This document shows positions 1 through 8,292 of a stretch of 64,000 nt of DNA, one piece after another. Position 1 is the stretch's first letter; each line of letters opens with the position of its first letter. This DNA is from Streptomyces sp. NBC_00683 (lineage in GTDB: Bacteria > Actinomycetota > Actinomycetes > Streptomycetales > Streptomycetaceae), in assembly GCF_036226745.1 (NCBI RefSeq), contig NZ_CP109013.1, positions 2,666,001-2,730,000 of the forward strand, written 5' to 3'. The notes under the pieces were generated by a model. It saw only the letters and a list, made by a program, of their open reading frames with translations, did not search any database and had not been told where the DNA came from. Made by a program: the position numbers and the translations under genes.

Positions 1-1211
1 GCGTTGACGTGGACCCCGAAGGTGGCGCCCCACTTCTTGCCGTCCTCGAGCAGCGCGTTGAGGTCCTTCAGGCCGCCGGCCCGCTTGTTGTAGTTGCCGC
101 CGTAGTCGGGGTGGGCCGAGTCGTGGCCCTCGGAGCCGTAGCCCTTGAGCACCGCGAGCTGGCCGAGGCCGTCCGTGGCGAGCGAGACCCGCTTGACGTC
201 GTCGAGGGTGCGCAGGAAGGGGTGGGTGGCCTGGCTGGCGAAGTTGAACGGGATGTGGGTGATGACCCGGTTCGCGGTGTCCTCGGAACCCGGCGCCGTG
301 ATTCCGATGGACCGGAAGGCGACCGCGCCGTCCTGCCAGTTCACGGCCTTGTCGCCGTTGGCGTCGGGCGTGACGACGACCTTCGCCCAGGGCAGGTTCG
401 CACCGCTCTCCGGCTTCGGCGCGCCCTCGCCCCGGTAGGTCCACTGACCGGACCACACCCCGACCCGGACGCTGCCGTCGGCGGCCTTGCGGGCCTGGTG
501 CCAGAAGCGGGCGTCGTCGCCGCCGGTGGCGCCCGAGGGCTTGTCGTACGTGGAGTTGGACTCGACGGCGGCGGCCAGGGTGCCGTTGTTGACGATGGCG
601 TACGAGGCGCCGAGCGGCGCGCTGTCGGCGGCCGTCTCCTCGGTGACCTTCGCGAACACGTCGGCGGTCTTCGTGGAGTCCGGGTCCAGCCGGGTGAACG
701 CGGTGGCGGCACCCGTCTCGGTGGAGCCGACGGAGACCAGGTCGTGGCCGGGTATGTCGATGGTGCCGACACGGAAGGCCTCGGTGTCGCGGACGGCGGC
801 CACCCTGAAGGTGGTGGCGCGTCCGGCCACGGAGAGCGTGGTGTCGATCTCCACGCCGGGCAGATCCTCGAAGGCGAGGGTGTAGCGGGCCTCCCCGGCG
901 GTGAACTCGGGCGCGCCCTTGAGCCGCACGGGGTGGGCGGCACCGTTGAGCGTGACGGCGGTGACCGGCTGTGTGCTGCCGGCCAGCTGCGCGCCACTGG
1001 CCCGGTCGGTGTACGTCAGGACGCGTGGGAAGTCCTTGGCCACGGAGACGGACAGCCGCTCCGAGGCGATGACGGCGCCGGCTGCGGCGGGATCGGCTGC
1101 CGCGGCGGGCGGCGGGTCGGCGGCTGCGGCGGGGAGTGCGGTCCCCACGAGGGCCAGGACGGCGGCTGAGGCGGCGGCGACTGCGCCCGCCGAACGGAAT
1201 CTTGACGACAT
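1..1211 (-). CDS. Endo-alpha-N-acetylgalactosaminidase, GH101 (3' end outside window)
   Basis: Secreted glycosidase that would release the Gal-GalNAc disaccharide from mucin-type O-glycans. The first 403 codons are visible. A Sec-type signal peptide (residues 1-31, ending LPAAAA) is followed by a beta-sandwich, mutarotase-like region. The visible end reads KGYGSEGHDSAHPDYGGNYN and then FGVHVN, which is characteristic of the start of the GH101 catalytic barrel. The catalytic acids lie beyond base 1, so activity cannot be judged. The ATG at 1211 was chosen because the signal peptide starts there; a purine-rich GGGGGA lies upstream. It is divergent from the GH64 gene and shares a 357-bp intergenic region with it. 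The family call comes from remembered family sequence, not a search. Confidence 0.8.
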   Translation of the reverse strand, partial: MSSRFRSAGAVAAASAAVLALVGTALPAAAADPPPAAAADPAAAGAVIASERLSVSVAKDFPRVLTYTDRASGAQLAGSTQPVTAVTLNGAAHPVRLKGAPEFTAGEARYTLAFEDLPGVEIDTTLSVAGRATTFRVAAVRDTEAFRVGTIDIPGHDLVSVGSTETGAATAFTRLDPDSTKTADVFAKVTEETAADSAPLGASYAIVNNGTLAAAVESNSTYDKPSGATGGDDARFWHQARKAADGSVRVGVWSGQWTYRGEGAPKPESGANLPWAKVVVTPDANGDKAVNWQDGAVAFRSIGITAPGSEDTANRVITHIPFNFASQATHPFLRTLDDVKRVSLATDGLGQLAVLKGYGSEGHDSAHPDYGGNYNKRAGGLKDLNALLEDGKKWGATFGVHVN

Positions 1212-1568
1212 GAGGACTGAGTAATCCCCCGGCCTCGGCAGGGTCAACGTCATACCGCCCCGAGGGACTTACCAGTCCAACAACCGTGGTCGGTTAGTCC
1301 AAGAGCGGTGGATCGGGCCGGGCCGGGTCACGCGTTCAGTTCCTGTTCACCGCGAGCACGCGACCATCGACCGAGGGTTGCGAAATGCCCCTCCGAACCG
1401 TCGAGTTGTGAAGAATCTCGATTCTTGAGAGCGCTCTCAGTCGTAAGTCTTGACGGTCGCGGCACCCGTGACGAAAGTGGTTCGCACCGCAGGCGGCCCC
1501 CCACCGCACGCCTCCCTCTCCACCACCCCATGACTCCGTCTGCGGCCCCCACACCTCGGGAGTTCTTC
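1212..1568. promoter_or_regulatory. Divergent intergenic region, GH101 / GH64
   Basis: No gene is seen here. The region holds the start regions of two divergent secreted hydrolases. An inverted repeat (AAGAATC-TC-GATTCTT, 1411-1426) directly abuts a perfect 14-bp palindrome at 1426-1439. A GGGAG ribosome site sits 7 bases before the GH64 ATG. Confidence 0.6.
1426..1439. promoter_or_regulatory. CebR-like LacI-family operator (variant)
   Basis: Perfect palindrome TGAGAGCGCTCTCA. It differs from the Streptomyces CebR box TGGGAGCGCTCCCA by one symmetric change in each half. It lies about 130 bp upstream of the GH64 start. The regulator could be CebR or a paralogue with altered specificity; no cebR is in the window. 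Confidence 0.6.
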
Positions 1569-2795
1569 ATGATTTCGCGCAGAATGTTCCTGACGGGCGC
1601 AGCCGCCTCCGCGACCGCGCTCACCTATCCGCTCTGGGGCAGCGCCCTGAGCCCGCGCACGTCGGCCGCACCGGCGACGTGCGAACTCGCCCTGGAGAAC
1701 CGCTCGTTGCCGGGCACGGTGCACGCGTACGTCACCGGCCACGAGCAGGGCACCGACCGCTGGGTGCTGCTGCGGGCCGACGGCAGCGTCTACCACCCGG
1801 ACTCCCCGGGTGCACCGCAGACCCCGCTCCCGGTGGACTGCGCCATCCCGCTGAAGCCCGCGGGCGCCGGGCCCGTCGTGCTGACGCTGCCTCAGATGTA
1901 CGGGGCCCGGGTCTACTTCGTGCGCGACGACAAGCTGGACTTCTACCTCAACCCCGGCCCCTCGCTGGTCGAGCCGGCGTTCGCGACGCCCACCGACCCG
2001 AACTACGGGCGGACCTGGTCGTTCTGCGAGTTCACGTTCAACCCGCAGCAGATCTACGCCAACATCAGCTACGTCGACCTGGTGACCGCGCTGCCGATCG
2101 GCCTGACCCTGGAGGGCGACACCACGCACACCGTGGCACCGCTCCCGGACGGCGCGGTGCAGCGCATCGCCGACGACCTGACGGCGCAGGCCGCCGCCGA
2201 CGGACAGCCGTGGGACAAGCTGGTGACGCGCGGCTCGGACGGGAAGGTCCTGCGGGTCGTCTCGCCGCAGAACCTGATGGCGCCGTTCTTCGACCGGCCG
2301 AACGAGATGCCGTTCCGGGATCTGTTCACGGCTCAGATCGACGAGGTCTGGGAGAAGTACCGCTCCACCGACCTGCGGATCGACCTCCAGGGCGGCCGGG
2401 GCACGCTCGCGGGCCGGGTCAGTGGCGACACCCTGACGTTCGAGGGCGGTCACACCTTCGTCAAGCCGACGTCGAAGGACATCTTCACCTGCAACCACGG
2501 GCCCTTCACGAACAACCCGGGTGACTCCGACGACAAGAAGGCACTGCTGGCGAGGATCGCAGCGGGCTTCAACCGCTCGATCATGCTCAGCCACCCCCAG
2601 CAGCCCAACGGCACCACGGTGGCGGACTACTACAAGGGCGCGGTCACCAATCACTGGTCGCGCGTCGTCCACGCGAACTCCCCGATCGGGTACGCGTTCC
2701 CGTACGACGACGTACGCCCGGACGGCCAGCCGGACGTCTCCGGGGCTGCCCACGACGGCAACCCGCGGCGCTTCACGGTGAGCGTCGGTTCCTGA
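1569..2795 (+). CDS. GH64 beta-1,3-glucanase (laminaripentaose-producing type)
   Basis: Secreted endo-acting enzyme that cuts beta-1,3-glucan (laminarin, curdlan, fungal wall glucan), typically releasing pentasaccharides. 408 aa. The N-terminus MISRRMFLTG with a hydrophobic stretch is a twin-arginine signal. The GH64 core runs from about residue 45 to the end. The acid E154 in SFCEFTF and D170 in SYVDLV match the catalytic pair described for the Streptomyces matensis enzyme. There is no carbohydrate-binding module. The ATG at 1569 was chosen over in-frame upstream codons because the Tat motif begins there and GGGAG precedes it at 7 bases. A CebR-like operator upstream suggests glucan-responsive control. 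A strong hairpin follows at 2819. Confidence 0.9.
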   Translation: MISRRMFLTGAAASATALTYPLWGSALSPRTSAAPATCELALENRSLPGTVHAYVTGHEQGTDRWVLLRADGSVYHPDSPGAPQTPLPVDCAIPLKPAGAGPVVLTLPQMYGARVYFVRDDKLDFYLNPGPSLVEPAFATPTDPNYGRTWSFCEFTFNPQQIYANISYVDLVTALPIGLTLEGDTTHTVAPLPDGAVQRIADDLTAQAAADGQPWDKLVTRGSDGKVLRVVSPQNLMAPFFDRPNEMPFRDLFTAQIDEVWEKYRSTDLRIDLQGGRGTLAGRVSGDTLTFEGGHTFVKPTSKDIFTCNHGPFTNNPGDSDDKKALLARIAAGFNRSIMLSHPQQPNGTTVADYYKGAVTNHWSRVVHANSPIGYAFPYDDVRPDGQPDVSGAAHDGNPRRFTVSVGS

Positions 2796-2818
2796 CCGGA
2801 GCCCTGCCCCAGGACCCC

Positions 2819-2853
2819 GGGCCGCCCGCCGTCCCCCACACGGCGGGCGGCCC
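2819..2853 (+). terminator. Terminator after GH64 gene
   Basis: Perfect 14-bp stem (GGGCCGCCCGCCGT pairs with 2840-2853) around a 7-base loop, 24 bp after the stop codon. Confidence 0.75.
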
Positions 2854-3000
2854 GGACTCCTGCCCTGCCGGCGGCCCGGACGCCGTCCCGACAACCGGAA
2901 CGTGTAACTCCAGAGATACGCGGACCTCTTGACTTCGCAACATCCGGAATGGAGAGTGCCCGGCACCCATACTTGTATATGCCATCGGCCGGAGGCGCCC

Positions 3001-4749
3001 GTGTGTGACTTGCACGATCCCAGCGAGCACGACCATGAGATCCACGCGGCCGGTGACGGGCTCAGCCGCCGCCGGATCATGCAGCTGCTCGGAGCCGCCG
3101 GAATCGCCACCACGGCGGTTGCGGCATCCGCCGATCCGGCGATGGCGGCGGCCTCCGACGAGGCCGCGGGCCTGACGGCGGCGGGCACCGCCTACACACC
3201 GCCCGAGGGGCTCGCCCAGGATTCGCCGGCCAAGCGGACCGCGCTCGGCTGGATAGAGCGGAACGCGTCACGGATCACCGGTCTGAACGACGAGATCTGG
3301 GAGCACGCCGAGCTGAGCCTGCGGGAGTGGAACTCCTCCATCGCCCAGGCCGACTTCCTGCGCCGGGCCGGCTTCGACATCGAGTTCGGCACGGCCGGCT
3401 TCCCGACCGCGTTCACCGCCACGTACACCCGTGGCAAGGGCGGTCCGGCCATCGGTTTCAGCGGCGAGTACGACGCACTGCCGGGCCTGTCCCAGAACAA
3501 GGGGGTGGGCGAGCACGATCCGAAGGAGTACGTCCACGACCCCTTCGCCCCGAGTTACGGACCCGGTCACGGCTGCGGCCACTGCGCCCTGGGCGCGGCG
3601 GCCGCGGCGGCGGCGGCCGCGGTCGCGGAGGCCTCCCGGAGCCACAAGCTCGACGTGACCGTGAAGTTCTTCGGCTCGACCGCCGAGGAACAGCTGATCG
3701 GCAAGACCTACGCCGTCAGCCGGGGCGTGTACGACGGACTCGACGCGTTCCTCGACTGGCACCCCTCCACCGGCAACGCCACCGGCTGGGGCACCTCCAA
3801 CGCGATGACGGCCGTCACCTTCACCTTCCTCGGCGTCGCGGGCCACGGAGGCACCCCGCTCGGCAACAAGAGCGCGCTGGACGCGGCCGTGATGATGGCG
3901 ACCATGTCGGAGTTCCTCCGCGAGGAGAGCATGGCGTCCTCCGCCCGGCTGCACTGGGTGATCAACAACGGCGGCGACATCCCGAACGTGACGCCGGAGA
4001 TCGCGGAGATCTCCTACTACGTGCGGGAGGGGAGCGTCGAGCGGGTCCAGTCGCTGCTGGAGAAGGTCATCGCCGTCTCGGAGGCGGCTGCGACCGCCAG
4101 CCGCACCTCGGTGCGGCACAGGATCACCTCGGCCTGCTGGAACCAGCTCCCCTCGAAGGCCTTCGCCGAGCTGATGTACGACAACATGCGGCAGATCGGG
4201 CCGCCGAAGTTCTCCGCGGAGGCCCAGCGGCTGGCCAAGGAGCTCCAGGGCTCGCTGGGGCTGCCGCAGAGCGGTCTGCACGACAAGATCGGTGAGCTGT
4301 CGCCGCCCAACCCGGTGTTCCTGGGGGGCGGCTCCACCGATGTGGCCGATATCAGCTGGCAGGTTCCGACCGTCTCGATGGGTGCCGCGCTGGCCCCCAT
4401 AGGGTCGAAGATGCACACCTGGTCGACCGCCTCCTGCGCGGGGGCGGCGCCCGCCCACGCGGCCGTCAAGGCCGCCGCCGCCTATCTGGCCGCGACGGCT
4501 GTCGACCTGCTGGTGAAGCCGGAGCTGCTGCGCGGGGTCACGGAGGAGTTCGAGAAGCGGCGCAAGGACGTGGCCTGGAAGACGGCACTGCCGGACGGGT
4601 ACGAGCCCCCGATGTACGAGCCGCCGGCCTGGTTCCTGAAGAGGACGGGACAGAGCTGGCCGCCGGAGAACATCACCTGGCCGCCGCGCCGGGTGATCAG
4701 CAAGGAGAAGTTCTCCTCGCTCGGGCCGGCGTTGCCGCCGCAGACCTGA
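3001..4749 (+). CDS. M20-family metallohydrolase, AbgB/amidohydrolase type, Tat-exported
   Basis: Probable zinc or manganese amidohydrolase acting on an N-acyl or peptide bond. The closest named relatives by sequence feel are p-aminobenzoyl-glutamate hydrolase subunit AbgB and M20D amidohydrolases. 582 aa. The Tat signal has SRRRIMQLLG followed by a hydrophobic segment and an Ala-rich cleavage area. M20 motifs seen are GEYDALPGLSQ, GHGCGHCALG (metal His) and STAEEQLIGKTY (catalytic Glu pair), then the lid domain and DISWQVPTVS. An unbroken run of nine alanines follows the GHC motif. GTG at 3001 is preferred over an ATG at 2929 because GGAGG lies 5 bases upstream and the protein then begins close to the Tat signal. 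A strong terminator follows, so it is probably monocistronic. The substrate is unknown; extracellular location is unusual for AbgB relatives. Confidence 0.75.
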   Translation: MCDLHDPSEHDHEIHAAGDGLSRRRIMQLLGAAGIATTAVAASADPAMAAASDEAAGLTAAGTAYTPPEGLAQDSPAKRTALGWIERNASRITGLNDEIWEHAELSLREWNSSIAQADFLRRAGFDIEFGTAGFPTAFTATYTRGKGGPAIGFSGEYDALPGLSQNKGVGEHDPKEYVHDPFAPSYGPGHGCGHCALGAAAAAAAAAVAEASRSHKLDVTVKFFGSTAEEQLIGKTYAVSRGVYDGLDAFLDWHPSTGNATGWGTSNAMTAVTFTFLGVAGHGGTPLGNKSALDAAVMMATMSEFLREESMASSARLHWVINNGGDIPNVTPEIAEISYYVREGSVERVQSLLEKVIAVSEAAATASRTSVRHRITSACWNQLPSKAFAELMYDNMRQIGPPKFSAEAQRLAKELQGSLGLPQSGLHDKIGELSPPNPVFLGGGSTDVADISWQVPTVSMGAALAPIGSKMHTWSTASCAGAAPAHAAVKAAAAYLAATAVDLLVKPELLRGVTEEFEKRRKDVAWKTALPDGYEPPMYEPPAWFLKRTGQSWPPENITWPPRRVISKEKFSSLGPALPPQT

Positions 4750-4760
4750 CACGTGACGGG

Positions 4761-4800
4761 CCGGGTGCCCGGCGGCCCCGAGCGGCTGCCGGGCACCCGG
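4761..4800 (+). terminator. Terminator after M20 hydrolase gene
   Basis: Perfect 13-bp stem, CCGGGTGCCCGGC (4761-4773) with 4788-4800, 14-base loop. It separates the M20 gene from the aminotransferase-like gene. Confidence 0.7.
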
Positions 4801-4899
4801 CTGCGCGCCGCGTACCGGCGCGGGGCAGGATCCTGTCCGGGGGCCCGTACCCGTGCGCCGCCTCCCCAGCTGGTCCGCAGCCATGTTCCAGGAGAACGC

Positions 4900-6120
4900 A
4901 TGCCCTTCGACGTCCACGCAGTCCGCGCGCAGATCCCGGCCCTGAAGTCCGGGTCGGCCCGCTTCGACGCGCCCGGCGGCACCCAGACGCCCCAGCCGGT
5001 CATCGACGCGATCGTCGACGCGCTGGCGAACCCGCTCGCCGTCCGGGGCACGCAGAACGAGGGCGAGCGCAACGCGGAGGCCATCGTGGCCGGGGCCCGG
5101 TCCGCGCTGGCCGACCTCCTGGGGGCCGAGCCGCGCGGCATCGTGTTCGGCCGCAGCTCGACGCAGCTCACCTACGACCTCTCACGCACCCTGGCCAAGG
5201 ACTGGGGGCCCGGTGACGAGGTGGTGGTCAGCCGTCTCGACCACGACTCCAACATCCGCCCCTGGATCCAGGCCGCCGAGGCGGTGGGCGCGACGGTCCG
5301 GTGGGCCGAGTTCGACCCCGCGACCGCGGAGCTGACGCCCGGCCACGTCGCCGCCGTACTCGGCGAGCGGACCCGGCTGGTCGCCGTCACCGGCGCATCC
5401 AACCTCGTCGGCACCCGCCCCGACCTGCCCGCCATCGCCGGGCTCGTCCACCGCGCCGGCGCACTGCTGCACGTCGACGCCGTGCACTACACGGCTCACG
5501 CGGCCGTCGACCTGACCGCAGTCGGCGCGGACTTCCTGGTCTGCTCGCCGTACAAGTTCCTCGGTCCGCACATGGGCGTGCTGGCGAGCCGGCCCGAACT
5601 GCTGGAGACCCTGCGGCCCGACAAGCTCCTGCCGTCCACCGACGCGATCCCGGAGCGCCTGGAGCTGGGCACCCTCCCGTACGAGCTCCTGGCCGCCGCC
5701 CGCGCCGCGGTGGACTTCATCGCCTCGCTGGCTCCCGGCACCGGGGGCACCCGGCGGGAGCGGCTGCTCGCCGCCTTCGAGGAGATCGAGGCGCACGAGG
5801 ACGCCCTGCGGGCCCGTATCGAGACCGGGCTGGCCGCCCTCGACGGGATCACCGTGCACTCGCGGGCTGCCCTGCGCACACCGACCCTGCTGCTGACGTT
5901 CCCGGGCCGCTCGGCCGCGCTGGCCTCGCGGTATCTGGCCGAGCACGGGGTCGACGCTCCGGCCGGCTCCTTCTACGCCCTGGAGGCCTCGCGTCATCTG
6001 GGTCTGGGCGACGGCGGCGGGCTGCGGATCGGCCTCGCGCCGTACAGCAGCGCCGAGGACGCCGACCGGCTGCTGGACGCCCTGGCCGCGTTCCTCACCG
6101 CCCACCCCGCCGACGCCTGA
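4900..6120 (+). CDS. Cysteine desulfurase-like PLP enzyme (class V aminotransferase fold)
   Basis: Pyridoxal-phosphate enzyme of fold type I, 406 aa. The layout fits the cysteine-desulfurase-like subfamily of single, stand-alone proteins. Visible motifs: substrate-side RFDAPGGTQTP near the N-terminus, the TSTQ-like phosphate site RSSTQLT, the cofactor Asp in LLHVDAVHYTAH, and the Schiff-base Lys in SPYKFLGPHMG. No SUF or NIF scaffold genes are nearby, and I see no conserved mobile-loop cysteine near the C-terminus, so a role in Fe-S assembly is not supported; a different lyase or aminotransferase reaction is possible. The ATG at 4900 has AGGAG 5 bases upstream. It ends against a shared bidirectional terminator. 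Confidence 0.8.
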   Translation: MPFDVHAVRAQIPALKSGSARFDAPGGTQTPQPVIDAIVDALANPLAVRGTQNEGERNAEAIVAGARSALADLLGAEPRGIVFGRSSTQLTYDLSRTLAKDWGPGDEVVVSRLDHDSNIRPWIQAAEAVGATVRWAEFDPATAELTPGHVAAVLGERTRLVAVTGASNLVGTRPDLPAIAGLVHRAGALLHVDAVHYTAHAAVDLTAVGADFLVCSPYKFLGPHMGVLASRPELLETLRPDKLLPSTDAIPERLELGTLPYELLAAARAAVDFIASLAPGTGGTRRERLLAAFEEIEAHEDALRARIETGLAALDGITVHSRAALRTPTLLLTFPGRSAALASRYLAEHGVDAPAGSFYALEASRHLGLGDGGGLRIGLAPYSSAEDADRLLDALAAFLTAHPADA

Positions 6121-6136
6121 GCGTCCCCGGACGCAC

Positions 6137-6166
6137 GGTGCCCCCGTCCCGCCGGACGGGGGCACC
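6137..6166. terminator. Bidirectional terminator between convergent genes
   Basis: Perfect 13-bp stem GGTGCCCCCGTCC with 6154-6166 and a 4-base loop, located between the PLP enzyme gene and the convergent small secreted protein gene. Confidence 0.85.
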
Positions 6167-6179
6167 TGTGTGTGCGGGA

Positions 6180-6701
6180 TCAGCAGCCGCCGCAGTTGTA
6201 GTACGTCACGTCCCAGTGGTTGCCCTCGTCCGCGTAGACGTTGCCGGATCCGGACTGGTACTGGGGTGCTCCGTCGCCGCGCACGCCGATGTAGGTGAAC
6301 GCGCTCTTCACGTAGTTCGTCAGGCAGGTGGTCTTGCCGAAGTCGAGCTTGTAGCCGTTCCAGTGCGAGTACGTGCCACTGGCGTGCCCGGTCTCGGTGC
6401 CGCCGGTGATGTTGAGCCCGCATCCCGTGGCGCTCTTGAGCGTCTGGGCGCCCTGGGCGCTGGTGAGGTTGAGCTGGTCGAAGGACGTACAGGTGGAGAC
6501 GTTCCGGTTGGAGCAGCCGCCGGACGAGGACCAGGTGATCCCGGAGGAGCTGAAGCGGGAGGTGGCCTGGGAGTGGGTCAGCTTGGTGACGGCGTGGGCC
6601 TCGGTCGCGCCGCCGATCACGCCGACGCCGGGTGCGAAGAGCACACCGAGGACGAGGGCGAGGGCGGTCAGGGCCGAGCGGAGTACGGGACGGGTCAGCA
6701 T
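6180..6701 (-). CDS. Small secreted protein with M15/DD-peptidase-like His-Asp-His pattern
   Basis: 173 aa with a Sec signal peptide (about residues 1-36, ending EAHA). The mature part has six cysteines, suggesting disulfides. The segment GHASGTYSHWNGYKLD followed near the end by GNHWDVTYY resembles the zinc-binding SxHxxGxAxD...HxH pattern of M15/Hedgehog-type DD-peptidases, so a cell-wall or peptide hydrolase is plausible but not proven. The start at 6701 was chosen because AGGAGG lies 9 bases upstream; an ATG seven codons earlier would place that site inside the gene. It is divergent from the yceI-type gene. Fungal and actinobacterial proteins with this Cys/His layout are often uncharacterised. 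Confidence 0.6.
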   Translation of the reverse strand: MLTRPVLRSALTALALVLGVLFAPGVGVIGGATEAHAVTKLTHSQATSRFSSSGITWSSSGGCSNRNVSTCTSFDQLNLTSAQGAQTLKSATGCGLNITGGTETGHASGTYSHWNGYKLDFGKTTCLTNYVKSAFTYIGVRGDGAPQYQSGSGNVYADEGNHWDVTYYNCGGC

Positions 6702-6858
6702 GGGGGGATTCCTCCTGCTCATGACAAAACGGGGGATGAGCGAGCTGCCGTGCGGGGCGAGCAGGGAGATCCTGCCCGGTTCTACGCGCGTCCGCCAGAG
6801 GTGCCGCGTGACCGAAAAGCATGCGGAGCGGCTTTCGGAAGGGCCTGGACCCTTGTTG

Positions 6859-6887
6859 TTGAATTTCGAACCACATTGGTCTACAGT
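6859..6887 (+). promoter_or_regulatory. Candidate sigma-70 (HrdB-type) promoter for yceI-type gene
   Basis: TTGAAT (6859-6864), 17-bp spacer, TACAGT (6882-6887), about 70 bp before the YceI start. The spacing and both hexamers are good for Streptomyces. Confidence 0.55.
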
Positions 6888-6955
6888 CAATCTCGTTGAA
6901 GGTTAAACAAGAACTTCGACAGCCACTCGCCTGAACACGTCCCCGAGGAGGAGCC

Positions 6956-7573
6956 ATGGCTCTGTTCAACCGCAAGAACAACGACGCCCCGTCCACCACC
7001 GCCACCCTCGCGGTGGACCCCGCACTGGCCGCCCTGACCGGCACCTACGCGATCGACCCGGCGCACAGCAGCATCGGCTTCACCGTGCGCCACGCCATGG
7101 TCACCAACGTGCGCGGCTCCTTCGGTGAGCACGAGGGCACCCTGCAGCTGGACGGCACCGACCCGGCGAACTCCTCCGCCTCCATCGACGTCAAGATCGC
7201 GAGTGTCGACACCGGCATCTCCGACCGTGACGGCCACCTGGTCAGCGGCGACTTCTTCGAGGCCGAGAAGTTCCCCCTCATGACCTTCCGGTCCACCACG
7301 GCCGAGCAGCTCGGCGGCGACAAGTACCGCGTCACCGGCGACCTCACCATCAAGGACGTCACGCGTCCGCTCGCCATCGACCTGGAGTTCAACGGCTCCG
7401 CCACCGACGTCTACGGCAACGAGCGCGTGGGCTTCGAGGGCAGCACCGACATCCTGCGCTCCGACTGGGGCCTGACCTGGAACGCGGCGCTGGAGACCGG
7501 CGGCGTGATGGTCAGCGACAAGGTCAAGCTGAACTTCGACATCTCCGCGATCAAGGCCGCCCCGCAGGCCTGA
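6956..7573 (+). CDS. YceI-family lipid-binding protein
   Basis: 205-aa lipocalin-like beta-barrel protein of the YceI family. Members bind polyisoprenoid or amide lipids in a central cavity; their cellular role is unsettled. The domain spans about residues 28-200: GTYAIDPAHSSIGFTVRH at its start, KFPLMTFRST in the middle and DWGLTWNAALETGGVMVSDKVKL near the end are family hallmarks. There is no signal peptide, so unlike the E. coli relative this protein is predicted to be cytoplasmic. A GAGGAGGAG site precedes the ATG. It is a single-gene unit with its own promoter and terminator. Confidence 0.9.
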   Translation: MALFNRKNNDAPSTTATLAVDPALAALTGTYAIDPAHSSIGFTVRHAMVTNVRGSFGEHEGTLQLDGTDPANSSASIDVKIASVDTGISDRDGHLVSGDFFEAEKFPLMTFRSTTAEQLGGDKYRVTGDLTIKDVTRPLAIDLEFNGSATDVYGNERVGFEGSTDILRSDWGLTWNAALETGGVMVSDKVKLNFDISAIKAAPQA

Positions 7574-7598
7574 ACCGTACGGAGATCCTGAACCGAGC

Positions 7599-7639
7599 GC
7601 GCCCGCCTTCGCTCCCCCACGGGGGAGGAGGGCGGGCGC
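7599..7639 (+). terminator. Terminator after yceI-type gene
   Basis: Two nested stems: outer GCGCCCGCC (7599-7607) with 7631-7639, inner CTCCCCC (7612-7618) with GGGGGAG (7621-7627). Confidence 0.75.
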
Positions 7640-7659
7640 TCGGCGTCCGGGGCCTCCGG

Positions 7660-8292
7660 TCACACGGTGCGGCGCACCTTCAGCGCGTTGTCCGTGCGGG
7701 TGGTGGGGTTCCCGTCCGGGTCGTTCTGGATCCGCTCGTGCTCCGCGCTGACCAGCACCTCCCACTCCCCGTCCGGGAGTTCGAGGGAGGCGAGCACCTC
7801 GTCCGTGGTCGGCAACTGCACATCCGGGTGGTCGTGCTCCCAGGCGGGGAAGCCCGCGTGCCCGACGATCAGGAGTACGCCACCGGGCGCGACCACCGAG
7901 GCCGCCTGCCGCAGGATCCGCTCGCGCGGCAGATCACCCATGGAGTGCAGGAACTGGGCGGAGACCAGGTCATACTCCCCCTCCGGGAACGAGGCCCCCA
8001 GGTCGTGCCACTGCCAGTCGATCCGGTCCGCCACGCCTGCCTCGGCCGCATGTCCGGCCGCCCGGTCCAGAGCGACCCGCGAGATGTCGGTGGCGGTGAC
8101 CGTCCAGCCCCACCGGGCGAGCCAGACCGCGTCGGCGCCCTCGCCGCAGCCGAGGTCGAGGGCGCGCCCCGGCTTCAGGCCGTCCACTTCACGGACCAGA
8201 GCGGTGTTGGGGTTCCCGCTCCAGATCCGGTGGCTCTCGCGGTACCGGTCGTCCCAGAGTTCGGCGTCGGTCCGGGTGGTGTCGTCGGTCAT
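7660..8292 (-). CDS. Class I SAM-dependent methyltransferase
   Basis: 210 aa. The Rossmann-type SAM site is clear: motif I LDLGCGEGADAVWLA at about residues 45-59, acidic TATDIS after beta-2, and motif IV-like YDLVSAQFLHSM. The N-terminus WDDRYRESHRIWSGNPN is typical of the TehB/thiopurine-methyltransferase-like group, whose substrates include tellurite and small nucleophiles; the actual substrate cannot be read here. Its ATG overlaps the stop of the flavoprotein gene (ATGA), so the two are translationally coupled and probably act on related stress or redox chemistry. Confidence 0.85.
   Translation of the reverse strand: MTDDTTRTDAELWDDRYRESHRIWSGNPNTALVREVDGLKPGRALDLGCGEGADAVWLARWGWTVTATDISRVALDRAAGHAAEAGVADRIDWQWHDLGASFPEGEYDLVSAQFLHSMGDLPRERILRQAASVVAPGGVLLIVGHAGFPAWEHDHPDVQLPTTDEVLASLELPDGEWEVLVSAEHERIQNDPDGNPTTRTDNALKVRRTV

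Noticed and set aside
6871..6890. Possible dre site before the yceI-type gene
   Set aside because: Only the left half (TTGGTCTA) matches, and the same bases form a good -10 region with a 17-bp spaced -35.
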